Positions 35,071 to 43,346 of a stretch of 64,000 nucleotides of DNA are shown here, in pieces. Position 1 is the stretch's first letter. Each line of letters begins with the position of its first letter. The DNA is taken from assembly GCF_040219615.1 (NCBI RefSeq), contig NZ_JAVJSE010000040.1, positions 201,794-265,793 of the forward strand. Direction: 5' to 3'. The DNA is from Thalassobaculum_A sp040219615. Lineage in GTDB: Bacteria; Pseudomonadota; Alphaproteobacteria; Thalassobaculales; Thalassobaculaceae. Position numbers and translations under genes: made by a program. The notes beneath the pieces were generated by a model. That model was given only the letters and a program-made list of their open reading frames with translations, was not told the origin of the DNA and ran no database searches.

Positions 35071-35808
35071 ATGTCTGACGCAGTCGTGCTTGTGGTCGAT
35101 GACGACCCCGACATACGCAGCACTGTCTGCGCGATCCTGGAGCGCGACGGCCTCTCGGTGATCGAGGCTGCGACCGGCACCGACGTGGATGACGCCCTGA
35201 GCCGCCGAGCACTGTCGGCAGTGGTGCTCGATCTCCGCCTCAACGGCGAGGACGGCATGGAGATCGCCAAGCGCATCCGGAGTCGGTCGGGCGTTCCGAT
35301 CGTGATCCTGTCCGCCAACGACGATGTGATCGACAAGGTGGTCTGCCTCGAGATCGGAGTCGACGACTACGTCACCAAGCCGTTTCACGCCCGGGAATTC
35401 AGCGCTCGCGTCCGCAACGCCATCCGGCGGAACCCGCAACAGGGCAGGAACGATCCCCCCGTTCCGCCCGCACCGTCGAACGCAATCACCTTCGGGGACT
35501 GGCGCTATGATCTCGAGTTCGGGACGCTGCATTCCCAGGAGACCGGCGAGGTCATCCTGACGACCTACGAGCACAAGATTCTCAGGGCCTTCGTCGAGCA
35601 ACCCAGGAAGGTGTTCTCCCGCGACGCGTTGCTCGATCTCACCGCCGGCCGCGACTGGAGTCCATTCGATCGCAGCATCGACGTCCTGGTGGCGAAACTG
35701 CGGAAGAAGCTCGGCGACGACATGAAACAACCGCGATATATCAAGACCATACGCGGCGAGGGCTATAGCTGGTTGGTGAATGTGTCGACCGCCCGGCTCG
35801 ACCTGTAA
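35071..35808 (+). CDS. OmpR/PhoB-type response regulator
   Basis: This 245-residue regulator has a receiver domain with acidic residues DDD (10-12), phospho-site Asp54 (VVLDLRLNGEDG), switch residues SAND and VTKPFHARE. The C-terminal winged helix is LTTYEHKILRAFVEQPRKVFSRDALLDLT to RSIDVLVAKLRKKL with the RYIKTIRGEGYSW wing. No cognate kinase is adjacent in the same orientation. It stands just before the surface-polymer locus and might control it, which is only an inference from position. Confidence 0.92.
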   Translation: MSDAVVLVVDDDPDIRSTVCAILERDGLSVIEAATGTDVDDALSRRALSAVVLDLRLNGEDGMEIAKRIRSRSGVPIVILSANDDVIDKVVCLEIGVDDYVTKPFHAREFSARVRNAIRRNPQQGRNDPPVPPAPSNAITFGDWRYDLEFGTLHSQETGEVILTTYEHKILRAFVEQPRKVFSRDALLDLTAGRDWSPFDRSIDVLVAKLRKKLGDDMKQPRYIKTIRGEGYSWLVNVSTARLDL

Positions 35809-36281
35809 CCGCCATAAAATCCGATGGCGGCATCCGACCGGTGAGGTTCTTCCACTGTCACTGTGCCTGTGAACGCAAATAGCCCCGCCGTAACGGCGAG
35901 GCTAGGGGTTCGGTACATTTGGTTGCGGGGGCTCGATGCCAGCTTGGTTTGCGGGTGGATTGGGCGATCGTATAGCCATGTGAGGTCGGCTCGGCTCCGG
36001 CAGGGTCGCGGATTGTCGGGTTGTCGTCGCCGTTCAGCAGGAACGCTCCAAGCGCTACGGCACCGTGACTCCCGCCAGCACTTCAGCTTCCTCCGCTCCC
36101 CTGCCAAGCCAACCCGCCCGCCGCGTGGCGTATTCGGCTCCCCACGCAGATCGCCAATCGGAATCCAATTCAAGGTTGGCATCAGAACGAAATCGTTAAC
36201 AAAATTTAAATCTGAGATTGACATATTTCGTCCGTCGCCGATAACGTCAACCGTAAGTTGGGTGCATAAGGCGAGGACGAG
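35809..36281. other. Long intergenic leader before the RTX gene, with hairpins
   Basis: There is no convincing coding frame in 473 bases. CCGCCAT (35809-35815) pairs with ATGGCGG (35824-35830) right after the regulator stop and may end that transcript. Another imperfect hairpin lies at 35881-35903 (AGCCCCGCCG against CGGCGAGGCT). The last 100 bases are AT-rich and hold the promoter and box of the RTX gene. Confidence 0.5.
36208..36223 (+). promoter_or_regulatory. Surface-locus box (copy a) overlapping an RTX promoter
   Basis: AAATCTGAGATTGACA is the best copy of a recurring 16-bp box. Its 3' end is TTGACA (36218-36223), a perfect -35 element. A GATAAC at 36240-36245 gives a -10 with 16-bp spacing, 36 bases before the RTX start codon. 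Overlap with -35 fits either a repressor or a class II activator. Confidence 0.6.
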
Positions 36282-37232
36282 ATGGCAACAGTGCCGGGCG
36301 GCATTTTCGATCCAGGGACGAATGTCGGGATCGACGACACCCAAGGAAACTTGATCTCCGGGTTTCTGGACACGCTGGGCATCGCCGAGACCCAGATCAC
36401 GACGGTGACGATCGACCCCACGACGACCAACACGATCGACGACACCACGCCGGTCGTAACGTTCTCGGCCCCTACCGGACAGACCACGAATGTCGTGCTG
36501 TCCGGGACCGGCGGCAAGACCGTCGTACTCACCGGCAGCGGCAATGCCAGCATCGTCGGCGGCCAAGGTAGTGACAGCGTTCTCGGAGCGGCGGGCTCCG
36601 ACAGCATCACCGGCGGCCTCGGCGACGACCAGGTCCTCGGCGGCGCCGGCAACGACGTGCTGTTCGGTGGCGAGGGCACCGACCTACTGTACGGCAACCT
36701 CGGCAACGACGCGATCGGATCGGACCAGGGCAACGACACGTTCTACGGCGGCCAGGGCAACGACACGATCACCGGCGGACTCGACGACGATATCCTGTTC
36801 GGCAACCGCGATGCGGACGTGCTCTACGGCAACCAGGCGAGCGATATCGTCTACGGCAACCAGGAAGCGGATACGCTCTATGGCGGTCAAGGCAACGACG
36901 TCGTCTACGGCGGCCAGGGCGACGATATCCTGTACGGCAACAAGGGCGACGACAGCCTGTTCGGCAACCTCGGCGGCGACGTGTTCTCATTCCAGTCCGC
37001 CGACGGGACCGATGTCATCTACGACTTCCAGTCGGGTCAGGACGTCATCCAGATCGCCAGCAACATCAACGGCCTGAGCGTGGCCACGGCGGCCGATCTG
37101 GTTTCGCGGGTCAGCAGCGACGCCAGCGGCAACGCGGTCATCGACCTCGGCGATGGCCATCAGGTGACGGTCGTCGGGGTCTCGGCCGACGATCTGCAGG
37201 CCAACATAAGCACGATCATCCAGATCGTCTGA
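36282..37232 (+). CDS. Small RTX (haemolysin-type calcium-binding repeat) secreted protein
   Basis: This 316-residue acidic protein lacks a signal peptide. Residues 1-90 are threonine- and glycine-rich. Residues 93-235 are a run of RTX nonapeptides, many of an unusual form, with GGxGxD alternating with YGNxxxD (GGAGNDVLFGG, LLYGNLGND, VLYGNQASD, TLYGGQGND). These bind calcium and fold into a beta-roll outside the cell. The last 80 residues (FSFQSADGTDVIYDFQSGQDVIQI onward) form a typical C-terminal RTX secretion end. No enzymatic domain is seen, so an adhesin or matrix-protein role is likely. A type I secretion ATPase and fusion protein are encoded 2.3 kb downstream, and a strong terminator follows this gene. 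Confidence 0.9.
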   Translation: MATVPGGIFDPGTNVGIDDTQGNLISGFLDTLGIAETQITTVTIDPTTTNTIDDTTPVVTFSAPTGQTTNVVLSGTGGKTVVLTGSGNASIVGGQGSDSVLGAAGSDSITGGLGDDQVLGGAGNDVLFGGEGTDLLYGNLGNDAIGSDQGNDTFYGGQGNDTITGGLDDDILFGNRDADVLYGNQASDIVYGNQEADTLYGGQGNDVVYGGQGDDILYGNKGDDSLFGNLGGDVFSFQSADGTDVIYDFQSGQDVIQIASNINGLSVATAADLVSRVSSDASGNAVIDLGDGHQVTVVGVSADDLQANISTIIQIV

Positions 37233-37254
37233 ATGCCCCTACAGACCTAACGAT

Positions 37255-37289
37255 CGGGGTGACTGGCAACGGTCACCCCGACTTTTTTT
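37255..37289 (+). terminator. Rho-independent terminator after the RTX gene
   Basis: CGGGGTGAC (37255-37263) pairs perfectly with GTCACCCCG (37272-37280) and is followed after two bases by T7 (37283-37289). It lies 23 bases beyond the RTX stop and 11 bases before the glycosyltransferase ATG, so it should make the RTX transcript far more abundant than the downstream genes. Confidence 0.9.
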
Positions 37290-37300
37290 GCGTGATCGCG

Positions 37301-39505
37301 ATGTCTCCCCTGCGACTCGACGTATACGACCTGCCATGCGGAATCGTCATGGTCGCCGCCGGCCTTCCCGCGGACGCTGACCCGACGATGCCAGGGCCCA
37401 CAGCCCCGGACCTGCGGATCGATGGTCGCCCCGCCACCGGCGGCTGGCTGTTCCACCGCGGCAACACCGCCGACGGCGGCGTGCGGTTCACCTGGATCGG
37501 GCGCACCGGCGAAGCCGGCCGGCGAGCCGTCGGCTTGGCGGTCGGCACGGACAAGGGCGCGCGCGACCCTTTGCCGGCGGCGCCGGCCGGGTTGCTCTCA
37601 ATCACCGACTATCTGTCCGGATACGCAGCAATCGGCGACCGGATCGGCCTGGTCCGGCAGCTGGTCGAGAGTGCACCGTCGGTCCTGCATGTCAAAGGGC
37701 ACGAAGCGTTCGAGGCGCTGCGGATCGAAGCTCTGAGAACAATTCTGGCGGAGGCCACACAGCAGTCGCCCGCCACACTGTTCACGCTGCCGGGAAACAT
37801 GAAGCTGGCATTGATCGGGGAGCCGTCCGAGCCGGTCGAGGCCGTGGCGGTCCTGGACGCCGGCAGGGTCACGCGCTCGCCCTTCCGGCCGGTCGGTTTC
37901 ACCGTCAACGGGCGCCGCCAAACGGCGCTACTGGTACCGGCCGGCGGTCGCGCGGTCGCAGCCTTGCTCGGCCGACACTCGATCGTCTCGGTACGTCTCG
38001 GCCGCGCCGTATCGCGCCAGGGCCCAGGCGACCTTAGCGCGCTCCTGCGCGGCCAGCCGGGGTGGGGCGCGGACCTGATCCGCTACCTGCTCACCGTGCT
38101 GGCCCCGTATGCCTCCGGACAGCCCGAGATCGCGGGGCTCCTCGACGAACTGGCGGCATTGATGCCTCCCACGCCGGTACCGGCGCCCGTCGCCGACGGT
38201 GCGCCAGCCGTGTCGCTGTCGACCGCCTTTGCAGCGCCTGGAGGCTCGCTGGTGGTGACCGGCACGCTGCACGATCCGGACGGCCTGATCGCGCGCCTGG
38301 AGTGGACGGCCGGCGGCGCTATGACCGTGGCGATCGACCGCGCGGCGCTGCTGTGTACGCCTTCACCGGGCCCGGCCAGCGGCCACCGCCTGGGCTTCGT
38401 AGCAACCGCTGCAGTACCGTCGGCGGCGCAGCGGTTCAGGCAGCACCGCTTCGACGTCGTGCTGCGCAGCGGCGCCCGCGTGGAGACGGTCGCACCGCCG
38501 GTCCCGTCCGGCAGCGCGGCCGCCCGGGACGTGCTGCTGCGGTTCCTTCATGAACATCCCGCCGACGACCGGCTGTTTGCGCGGCTGCAGCCGCTGGTTG
38601 CCGAGTTGCACGCCGCGCATCTGGCGCGCCCGCGGATCGCCGAGGACCTGGCGGTCGGCGAGCTGCCGCCGGACCCGCCGGTGACGGTGGTGATCCCATT
38701 GTACCGGACGCTGACCTTTCTGCGTCATCAGGCCATCGCCTTCGCGCTCGATCCGGCGATGCGCGAGGCCGAAGTGATCCTGGTATTGGATTCACCGGAG
38801 CAGCGCGACGAGCTGCTGGCGATCCTCGACGGCCTCGGTGCGACATACGGCTTCAGCGCACGGGTACTGGTGCATTCCGCCAATCTGGGATACGCCCCTG
38901 CCGTCAATACCGGCGCCGCCGCGGCGCGCGCGCCGAAACTGGTCCTGATGAACTCCGACGTGGTGCCGGCCGACGACCGCTGGTTGCCGGCGCTGCTGCG
39001 GCGGTTCCGGCGCTCAAGGCGCGTCGGGGCCGCCGGGCCGAAGCTGCTGTACGGCGACGACTCGCTGCAGCATGCCGGCCTGACCTTCGCCCGCGACCGC
39101 GAGGGCCGCTATTACAACACGCATTTCTACAAGGGCTATCCGCGCAACTACCCGGAGGCCAGACGGGCCCGGGCCGTGCCGGCGCTGACCGGCGCGTGCC
39201 TGATGCTCGACACGGCCGTGTACCGGTCGCTCGGCGGCATGTGCGAGGACTACGTCGTCGGCGACTTCGAGGATTCGGACCTGTCGCTGCGGCTGGCGGC
39301 CGAGGGTCTGCGCCTCTGGTACGAGCCTGCGGCGGAACTCTACCACTATGAGCGGGAATCCATCGTCCGAAACGCCAGCTACACCGACACGGCCGCCTGC
39401 AGATACAACCAGTACATCCACACAACCCGCTGGAAATCACAACTCCAGAGGGTTATTAATTTAAATCTGAGGTTATCATCAAGCGTGGCCATGGGGAGAG
39501 GCTAG
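37301..39505 (+). CDS. Family 2 glycosyltransferase with a large novel N-terminal region
   Basis: The protein is 734 residues from ATG 37301. The C-terminal third is a GT-A fold family 2 transferase: PPVTVVIPLYRTLTFLRHQ, nucleotide-sugar loop HSANLGYAPAVNTGAAAA, the DxD-like MNSDVVPADDRW, GACLMLDTAVYRSLGG and DFEDSDLSLRL. The N-terminal 400 residues match nothing recognised. The start is uncertain, since no good Shine-Dalgarno site precedes it and it lies right behind a terminator. It sits between the RTX substrate gene and its exporter, so it may glycosylate the RTX protein or build an associated polysaccharide. The C-terminal codons overlap a copy of the surface-locus box. Confidence 0.8.
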   Translation: MSPLRLDVYDLPCGIVMVAAGLPADADPTMPGPTAPDLRIDGRPATGGWLFHRGNTADGGVRFTWIGRTGEAGRRAVGLAVGTDKGARDPLPAAPAGLLSITDYLSGYAAIGDRIGLVRQLVESAPSVLHVKGHEAFEALRIEALRTILAEATQQSPATLFTLPGNMKLALIGEPSEPVEAVAVLDAGRVTRSPFRPVGFTVNGRRQTALLVPAGGRAVAALLGRHSIVSVRLGRAVSRQGPGDLSALLRGQPGWGADLIRYLLTVLAPYASGQPEIAGLLDELAALMPPTPVPAPVADGAPAVSLSTAFAAPGGSLVVTGTLHDPDGLIARLEWTAGGAMTVAIDRAALLCTPSPGPASGHRLGFVATAAVPSAAQRFRQHRFDVVLRSGARVETVAPPVPSGSAAARDVLLRFLHEHPADDRLFARLQPLVAELHAAHLARPRIAEDLAVGELPPDPPVTVVIPLYRTLTFLRHQAIAFALDPAMREAEVILVLDSPEQRDELLAILDGLGATYGFSARVLVHSANLGYAPAVNTGAAAARAPKLVLMNSDVVPADDRWLPALLRRFRRSRRVGAAGPKLLYGDDSLQHAGLTFARDREGRYYNTHFYKGYPRNYPEARRARAVPALTGACLMLDTAVYRSLGGMCEDYVVGDFEDSDLSLRLAAEGLRLWYEPAAELYHYERESIVRNASYTDTAACRYNQYIHTTRWKSQLQRVINLNLRLSSSVAMGRG
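39463..39478 (+). promoter_or_regulatory. Surface-locus box (copy b) before the secretion ATPase
   Basis: AAATCTGAGGTTATCA is embedded in the last codons of the glycosyltransferase gene, 31 bases before the ATG of the type I secretion ATPase. The upstream flank GGTTATTAATTT is shared almost exactly with copy c (before the repeat-bearing glycosyltransferase), and AATTTAAATCTGAG with copy a. The AT-rich patch inside GC-rich coding sequence stands out. Confidence 0.55.
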
Positions 39506-39509
39506 CAGG

Positions 39510-41264
39510 ATGAGGGACGGTACGCCGGGGACGCGTGAACTGCGTCTGCAGCAGGCCCTGCGCCGCTGCTGGCCCGGGGTGTTGTTGGCGCTCGCCCTCA
39601 GCTTCGTGATCAGCCTGGCGATGCTGATCCCGCCGATCTACATGCTCAACATCTTCAGCAAGGTCCTGGACAGCGGCAGCATCGGTACCCTGCTCGGGCT
39701 GTCCGGCCTGGCCCTTGGCGGCATCGTTCTGTATGCGGTGTTCAGCTTCCTGCGCGACCGGCTGTACATGGTGCTCGGGCGCTGGCTGGAACGCCAGCTC
39801 GGCGAGGAACTGATCGAGGCGGTTGTCGGACAGTCGCTGCGCGGCGGCGGCAATCCGGCGCAGTCGCTGCGCGACATCGCCGATCTGCGGAGTTTCGTCT
39901 CGGGGGCGGCGCTGACCGCCGGCCTGGAGTTGATCTGGAGCCCGCTGTTCGTCGGCTTCCTGTTCCTGCTGCACCCGGCCTACGGGCTGCTCTGCCTGGG
40001 CGGCGGCGCTGTGCTGATGGTGCTCGCCGTGCTGAATGAGTTGCTGACCCGCGAGCCGGTGCGCGAGGCCAACAGCCGAGGCGTCGAGGCGCATGCGCGG
40101 ATCGGCAACGCCCTGCGCAACGCGGAGGTGATCCGCGCCATGGGCATGATGCCGGCGGTGATGCGGCTGTGGCGCACCGACAACGCCCAGGTGCTCGAAC
40201 TCGGCGACCGGGCCGGTCTGATCGCCTCCGCCATGCGGTCGATCTCCCGCGGGGTCCGGCTGGTGCTGCAGATCGCGACCTTCGGCCTCGGCGCCTATCT
40301 GGTGCTGGCGCATGAGGCAGCGCTGGGGACGCTGATCGCCGCCTCCATGCTGACGGCCCGCGCTCTGGCGCCGATCGATGCGCTGATCGGCGGGTGGCGG
40401 CAGTTCGTCACCGCCCGTCTCGCACTGCGGCGATTGGGGGAGATGGCACGCCTCGACGAGGACAGCCGCGAGGGACGCACCGAGCTCGGCCGGCCGGAGG
40501 GCCGGCTGGAACTGGACCGGACTGTGTTCATCCCGCCGGGACAGTCGCGGGCGGTGATCAAGGGCGTGCGCCTGGAGATCGCCGCCGGCGAGACGGTGGC
40601 GCTGATCGGTCCGTCGGGCGCCGGCAAGTCCACGCTGGCGCGGCTGATCGTTGGAGTCTGGCAGCCGACCGGCGGTGCGGTCCGCCTGGACGGCCACGAC
40701 GTCGCCACCTGGAGCCGCACCGAGTTCGGCCGCCATATCGGCTACATGCCGCAGTCGGTCGAGCTGTTCCCGGCCACCATCCGGCAGAACATCGCACGGC
40801 TGGAGGACGGCGAGCCGGCGCGGGTCATTGACGCCGCCCGCCAGGCCGGCATTCACGCCCTGATCGGCCGCATGCCGAACGGCTACGACACCGATCTCGG
40901 CGACAACCTGCACCTGCTGACCGGCGGCCAGCGCCAGCGCCTGGGGCTGGCCCGGGCGCTGTACGGCGACCCGGCGCTGCTCGTGCTCGACGAGCCCGAC
41001 GCCAACCTGGACACGGAGGGGCAGGACGCCCTTCTGGAGGCGCTGCGCCACGCCAAGCGCCGCGGCTGCACGGTGGTGCTGGTGACGCACCGTCCGGCGC
41101 TGCTGGCCAGCAGCGACCGCGTCGTGGTGATGAAGGAGGGGGCGATCGAGCGCATCACGACCGCCGAGGCAGTGCTGCGTGGCCCGCCGCCGGTGGCGGC
41201 CGCACCGACCGTCCTGGCGGCGGCCCCGGCCATGCCGCCGGGCCAGGCCCAGGGCGCGGGCTGA
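39510..41264 (+). CDS. Type I secretion system ABC permease/ATPase (PrtD/HlyB family)
   Basis: This 584-residue fused exporter has a membrane domain (residues 25-310) with six helices, beginning VLLALALSFVISLAMLIPPIYMLN, as in PrtD/AprD. The ATPase domain has Walker A GPSGAGKST, Q-loop YMPQSVELFP, signature LTGGQRQRLGLARAL, Walker B LLVLDEPDANLD and switch VTHRPALL. It lacks the N-terminal peptidase domain, as expected for exporters of RTX proteins with C-terminal signals. The fusion protein gene follows after 4 bases. No outer-membrane TolC is visible in this window. The likely cargo is the RTX protein upstream. Confidence 0.92.
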   Translation: MRDGTPGTRELRLQQALRRCWPGVLLALALSFVISLAMLIPPIYMLNIFSKVLDSGSIGTLLGLSGLALGGIVLYAVFSFLRDRLYMVLGRWLERQLGEELIEAVVGQSLRGGGNPAQSLRDIADLRSFVSGAALTAGLELIWSPLFVGFLFLLHPAYGLLCLGGGAVLMVLAVLNELLTREPVREANSRGVEAHARIGNALRNAEVIRAMGMMPAVMRLWRTDNAQVLELGDRAGLIASAMRSISRGVRLVLQIATFGLGAYLVLAHEAALGTLIAASMLTARALAPIDALIGGWRQFVTARLALRRLGEMARLDEDSREGRTELGRPEGRLELDRTVFIPPGQSRAVIKGVRLEIAAGETVALIGPSGAGKSTLARLIVGVWQPTGGAVRLDGHDVATWSRTEFGRHIGYMPQSVELFPATIRQNIARLEDGEPARVIDAARQAGIHALIGRMPNGYDTDLGDNLHLLTGGQRQRLGLARALYGDPALLVLDEPDANLDTEGQDALLEALRHAKRRGCTVVLVTHRPALLASSDRVVVMKEGAIERITTAEAVLRGPPPVAAAPTVLAAAPAMPPGQAQGAG

Positions 41265-41268
41265 GGCG

Positions 41269-42651
41269 ATGGCGGCGCGCTCCGACCTCGTGGTTTCGAC
41301 CGGGTTTCCCGCCCGCTACGCCCCGGCGTCGTCGCCGGAGTCCCTCACCCTCGACGATCTGCCGGCGCACCCGGCCTGCGGCACGATTGTCCGCTCGGCC
41401 CTGCTATGGACGGTCGCCGGCATCGGCTTCGTCATGGCCTGGAGCTCGCTGGTGCCGCTGCAGAGCGCCGTCGTCGCCTCCGCCGTGGTCGCCGTCGAGA
41501 GCAGCCGCAAGCCGGTGCAGAGCCAGACCGGCGGCACCATCAAGCGACTGCTGGTCAAGGAAGGGGCGACGGTGCAGTCCGGCGACGTGCTGCTGGAGTT
41601 CGACCGGGTGCAGACCGCGGTCGAGCATGACGCGCTCGACAAGCAGTACCTGAAGGGCCTGGTGCGGCGTGCCCGGCTGCAGGCCGAGGCCGCTGGCTTG
41701 ACGGCGATCGTGTGGCCGCCGGAGATCGAAGCGCGCCGCGACGAGCCCGTGGTCGCCGACCTGATGGCCATCGAGGAGCCGCTGTTCGAGGCCCGCAGCC
41801 GCGAGTACCAGGGCCGCCGTGACATCACCGAGCGCCGTATCGCCGAACTGCGCGAGGAGATCGCCGCCTACGACAGCAGCCTGAAGGCCGTAGTCGAGCA
41901 GGTGGCGCTGATACGCGAAGAGCAGGAGAGCGTGCGGATCCTCCTGGACAAGGGACTGGAGCGTAAGCCGCGAATGCTGGCGCTTCAGCGCACCGCGGCG
42001 GCCCTGTTGGGCGAGCGCGGGCAGCTGCGCGCCAACGAGCGTCGCAGCCGGCAGTCGCTGGAGGCGGCGATCCTGGAATTCGCCAACCTGGAATACGAGC
42101 GCCGCAGCCGGGTGATCGAAGAGCTCACCACCGTAGAAGCGACGCTCAACGAGTTAGCCGAGCGCCGCAAGGGCGCACGCCAGATCCTGGAGAACACCGT
42201 GGTCCGGGCCGGCGAGGACGGCTTCGTGGTCGACCTGAAGTTCTTCGGACCCGGCGCGGTAGTGGCGCCGGGCGAGCCGATCCTGGACATCGTGCCGCGG
42301 GGCGACAGCAAGATACTGATCGCCCAGATCCGCCCCAGCGACATCGACATGGTGCGCGTCGGCCAGGCCGCCGAGGTGCGGCTGCTGGCCTACGACATGC
42401 GCAACGTCGAGCCGCTCGACGGCAGGGTGCTGACGGTGTCGGCCGATCGCCTGATCGATGAGAGCACCCGCCAGGCCTATTTCGAGACCCGTGTGGCGGT
42501 CGACGAACAGTCGCTGGCCCGCCAGCCCGACATCGAGCTCTACCCGGGCATGCCGGCCGACGTGGTCATCAAGACCGGCGAGCGCACCGTCCTTGAGTAC
42601 CTGACCAAGCCGGTCACCCGCTACCTGTTCACCTCGTTCCGGGAAGAATGA
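41269..42651 (+). CDS. Type I secretion membrane fusion protein (HlyD/PrtE family)
   Basis: This 460-residue protein has one N-terminal membrane helix (IVRSALLWTVAGIGFVMAWSS). A lipoyl-like half follows (QSQTGGTIKRLLVKEGATVQSGDVLLEFD), then a long coiled-coil hairpin (about residues 170-310), the second lipoyl half (VRAGEDGFVVDLKFFGPGAVVAPGEPILDIVP) and the HlyD beta-barrel end (YPGMPADVVIKTGERTVLEYLTKPV). It bridges the ABC exporter and an outer-membrane channel. Its stop codon overlaps the next ATG (ATGA at 42648-42651), so the secretion genes are coupled to the polysaccharide-type genes downstream. Confidence 0.92.
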   Translation: MAARSDLVVSTGFPARYAPASSPESLTLDDLPAHPACGTIVRSALLWTVAGIGFVMAWSSLVPLQSAVVASAVVAVESSRKPVQSQTGGTIKRLLVKEGATVQSGDVLLEFDRVQTAVEHDALDKQYLKGLVRRARLQAEAAGLTAIVWPPEIEARRDEPVVADLMAIEEPLFEARSREYQGRRDITERRIAELREEIAAYDSSLKAVVEQVALIREEQESVRILLDKGLERKPRMLALQRTAAALLGERGQLRANERRSRQSLEAAILEFANLEYERRSRVIEELTTVEATLNELAERRKGARQILENTVVRAGEDGFVVDLKFFGPGAVVAPGEPILDIVPRGDSKILIAQIRPSDIDMVRVGQAAEVRLLAYDMRNVEPLDGRVLTVSADRLIDESTRQAYFETRVAVDEQSLARQPDIELYPGMPADVVIKTGERTVLEYLTKPVTRYLFTSFREE

Positions 42652-43346
42652 CGATGGAACGCGAACTGACTACCGAGGATCCTCACGAAGACGACGGCGC
42701 CGTGGACGCCGCCCTGTTCGAGGGCCATGTCGACGCCATCGAGGCCGGTCGGATCTACGGCTGGGCGCTGAATCCGGACGACCCGTCGCAGCGACTGCAG
42801 GTCACCATCCACCATGGCTCCGAGGAGCTCGGCACCGTGGTAGCCGACCGCTTCCGCGAGGATCTGCGGGGCTACGGCGACGGCTCCGGCCGACACGCCT
42901 TCGTGTTCACCCTGCCGAAATCGCTTTGGGACGCCGAACCGGCGAGCTTCCACGTCGTCCATGCCGGTTCGCCGGTGCCCCTGATGCGCTCCTCGGCCGA
43001 CCTGCGCTCGGTACCGGTGGACCCGGAGGCGGTGCCGGCCTGGCTGGCCCCGGTCAACTCCCGCCTGGCGCATCTGGAGAACGCCCTGGTCGCCACCGCC
43101 CGGGCCGCCGCCCTCGCCCAGATTAGCCTGCGCCGGCTCGGAACCGAGCAGCGCGGCGACGACCGCATCGAGACCGTCGAGGCGGCGCAGCTGCGGCTCG
43201 ACCAGACGACCAAGGCCCATGGAGCGCTGCTGTCCGGCCTGCGCGTCGACTTGGTGACGGCGCGGCACCGCGGCCGGATGCACCTGGCGCTGACCGTCGC
43301 CCTGGCGATGGCGCTCGGCGGCACACTTGTGGTGCTGCTGTCATGA
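42648..43346 (+). CDS. Tail-anchored membrane protein with a surface-locus domain
   Basis: This 232-residue protein has a beta-rich N-terminal domain (FEGHVDAIEAGRIYGWALNPDDPSQRL, ADRFREDLRGYGDGSGRHAFVF). Similar segments occur within glycosyltransferases and polysaccharide proteins of related bacteria, as remembered. A coiled-coil region (about residues 140-200) and one C-terminal membrane helix (LALTVALAMALGGTLVVLL) follow. It overlaps its neighbours on both sides by ATGA, so it is part of the same translation unit. It could be a docking or scaffolding factor that links the exporter with the transferases at the membrane; this is inference. Confidence 0.75.
   Translation: MTMERELTTEDPHEDDGAVDAALFEGHVDAIEAGRIYGWALNPDDPSQRLQVTIHHGSEELGTVVADRFREDLRGYGDGSGRHAFVFTLPKSLWDAEPASFHVVHAGSPVPLMRSSADLRSVPVDPEAVPAWLAPVNSRLAHLENALVATARAAALAQISLRRLGTEQRGDDRIETVEAAQLRLDQTTKAHGALLSGLRVDLVTARHRGRMHLALTVALAMALGGTLVVLLS

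Noticed and set aside
35863..36354. Open frame before the RTX gene, considered as a small gene
   Set aside because: It has no ribosome site, no recognisable motif, an Arg/Ser/Pro-rich make-up, and crosses the AT-rich promoter region and the RTX start.
36560..36985. Tandem-like GGCAACGAC/GGCGGC units considered as a CRISPR or minisatellite
   Set aside because: They are the codons of RTX nonapeptides and keep the reading frame; units are imperfect and lack unique spacers.
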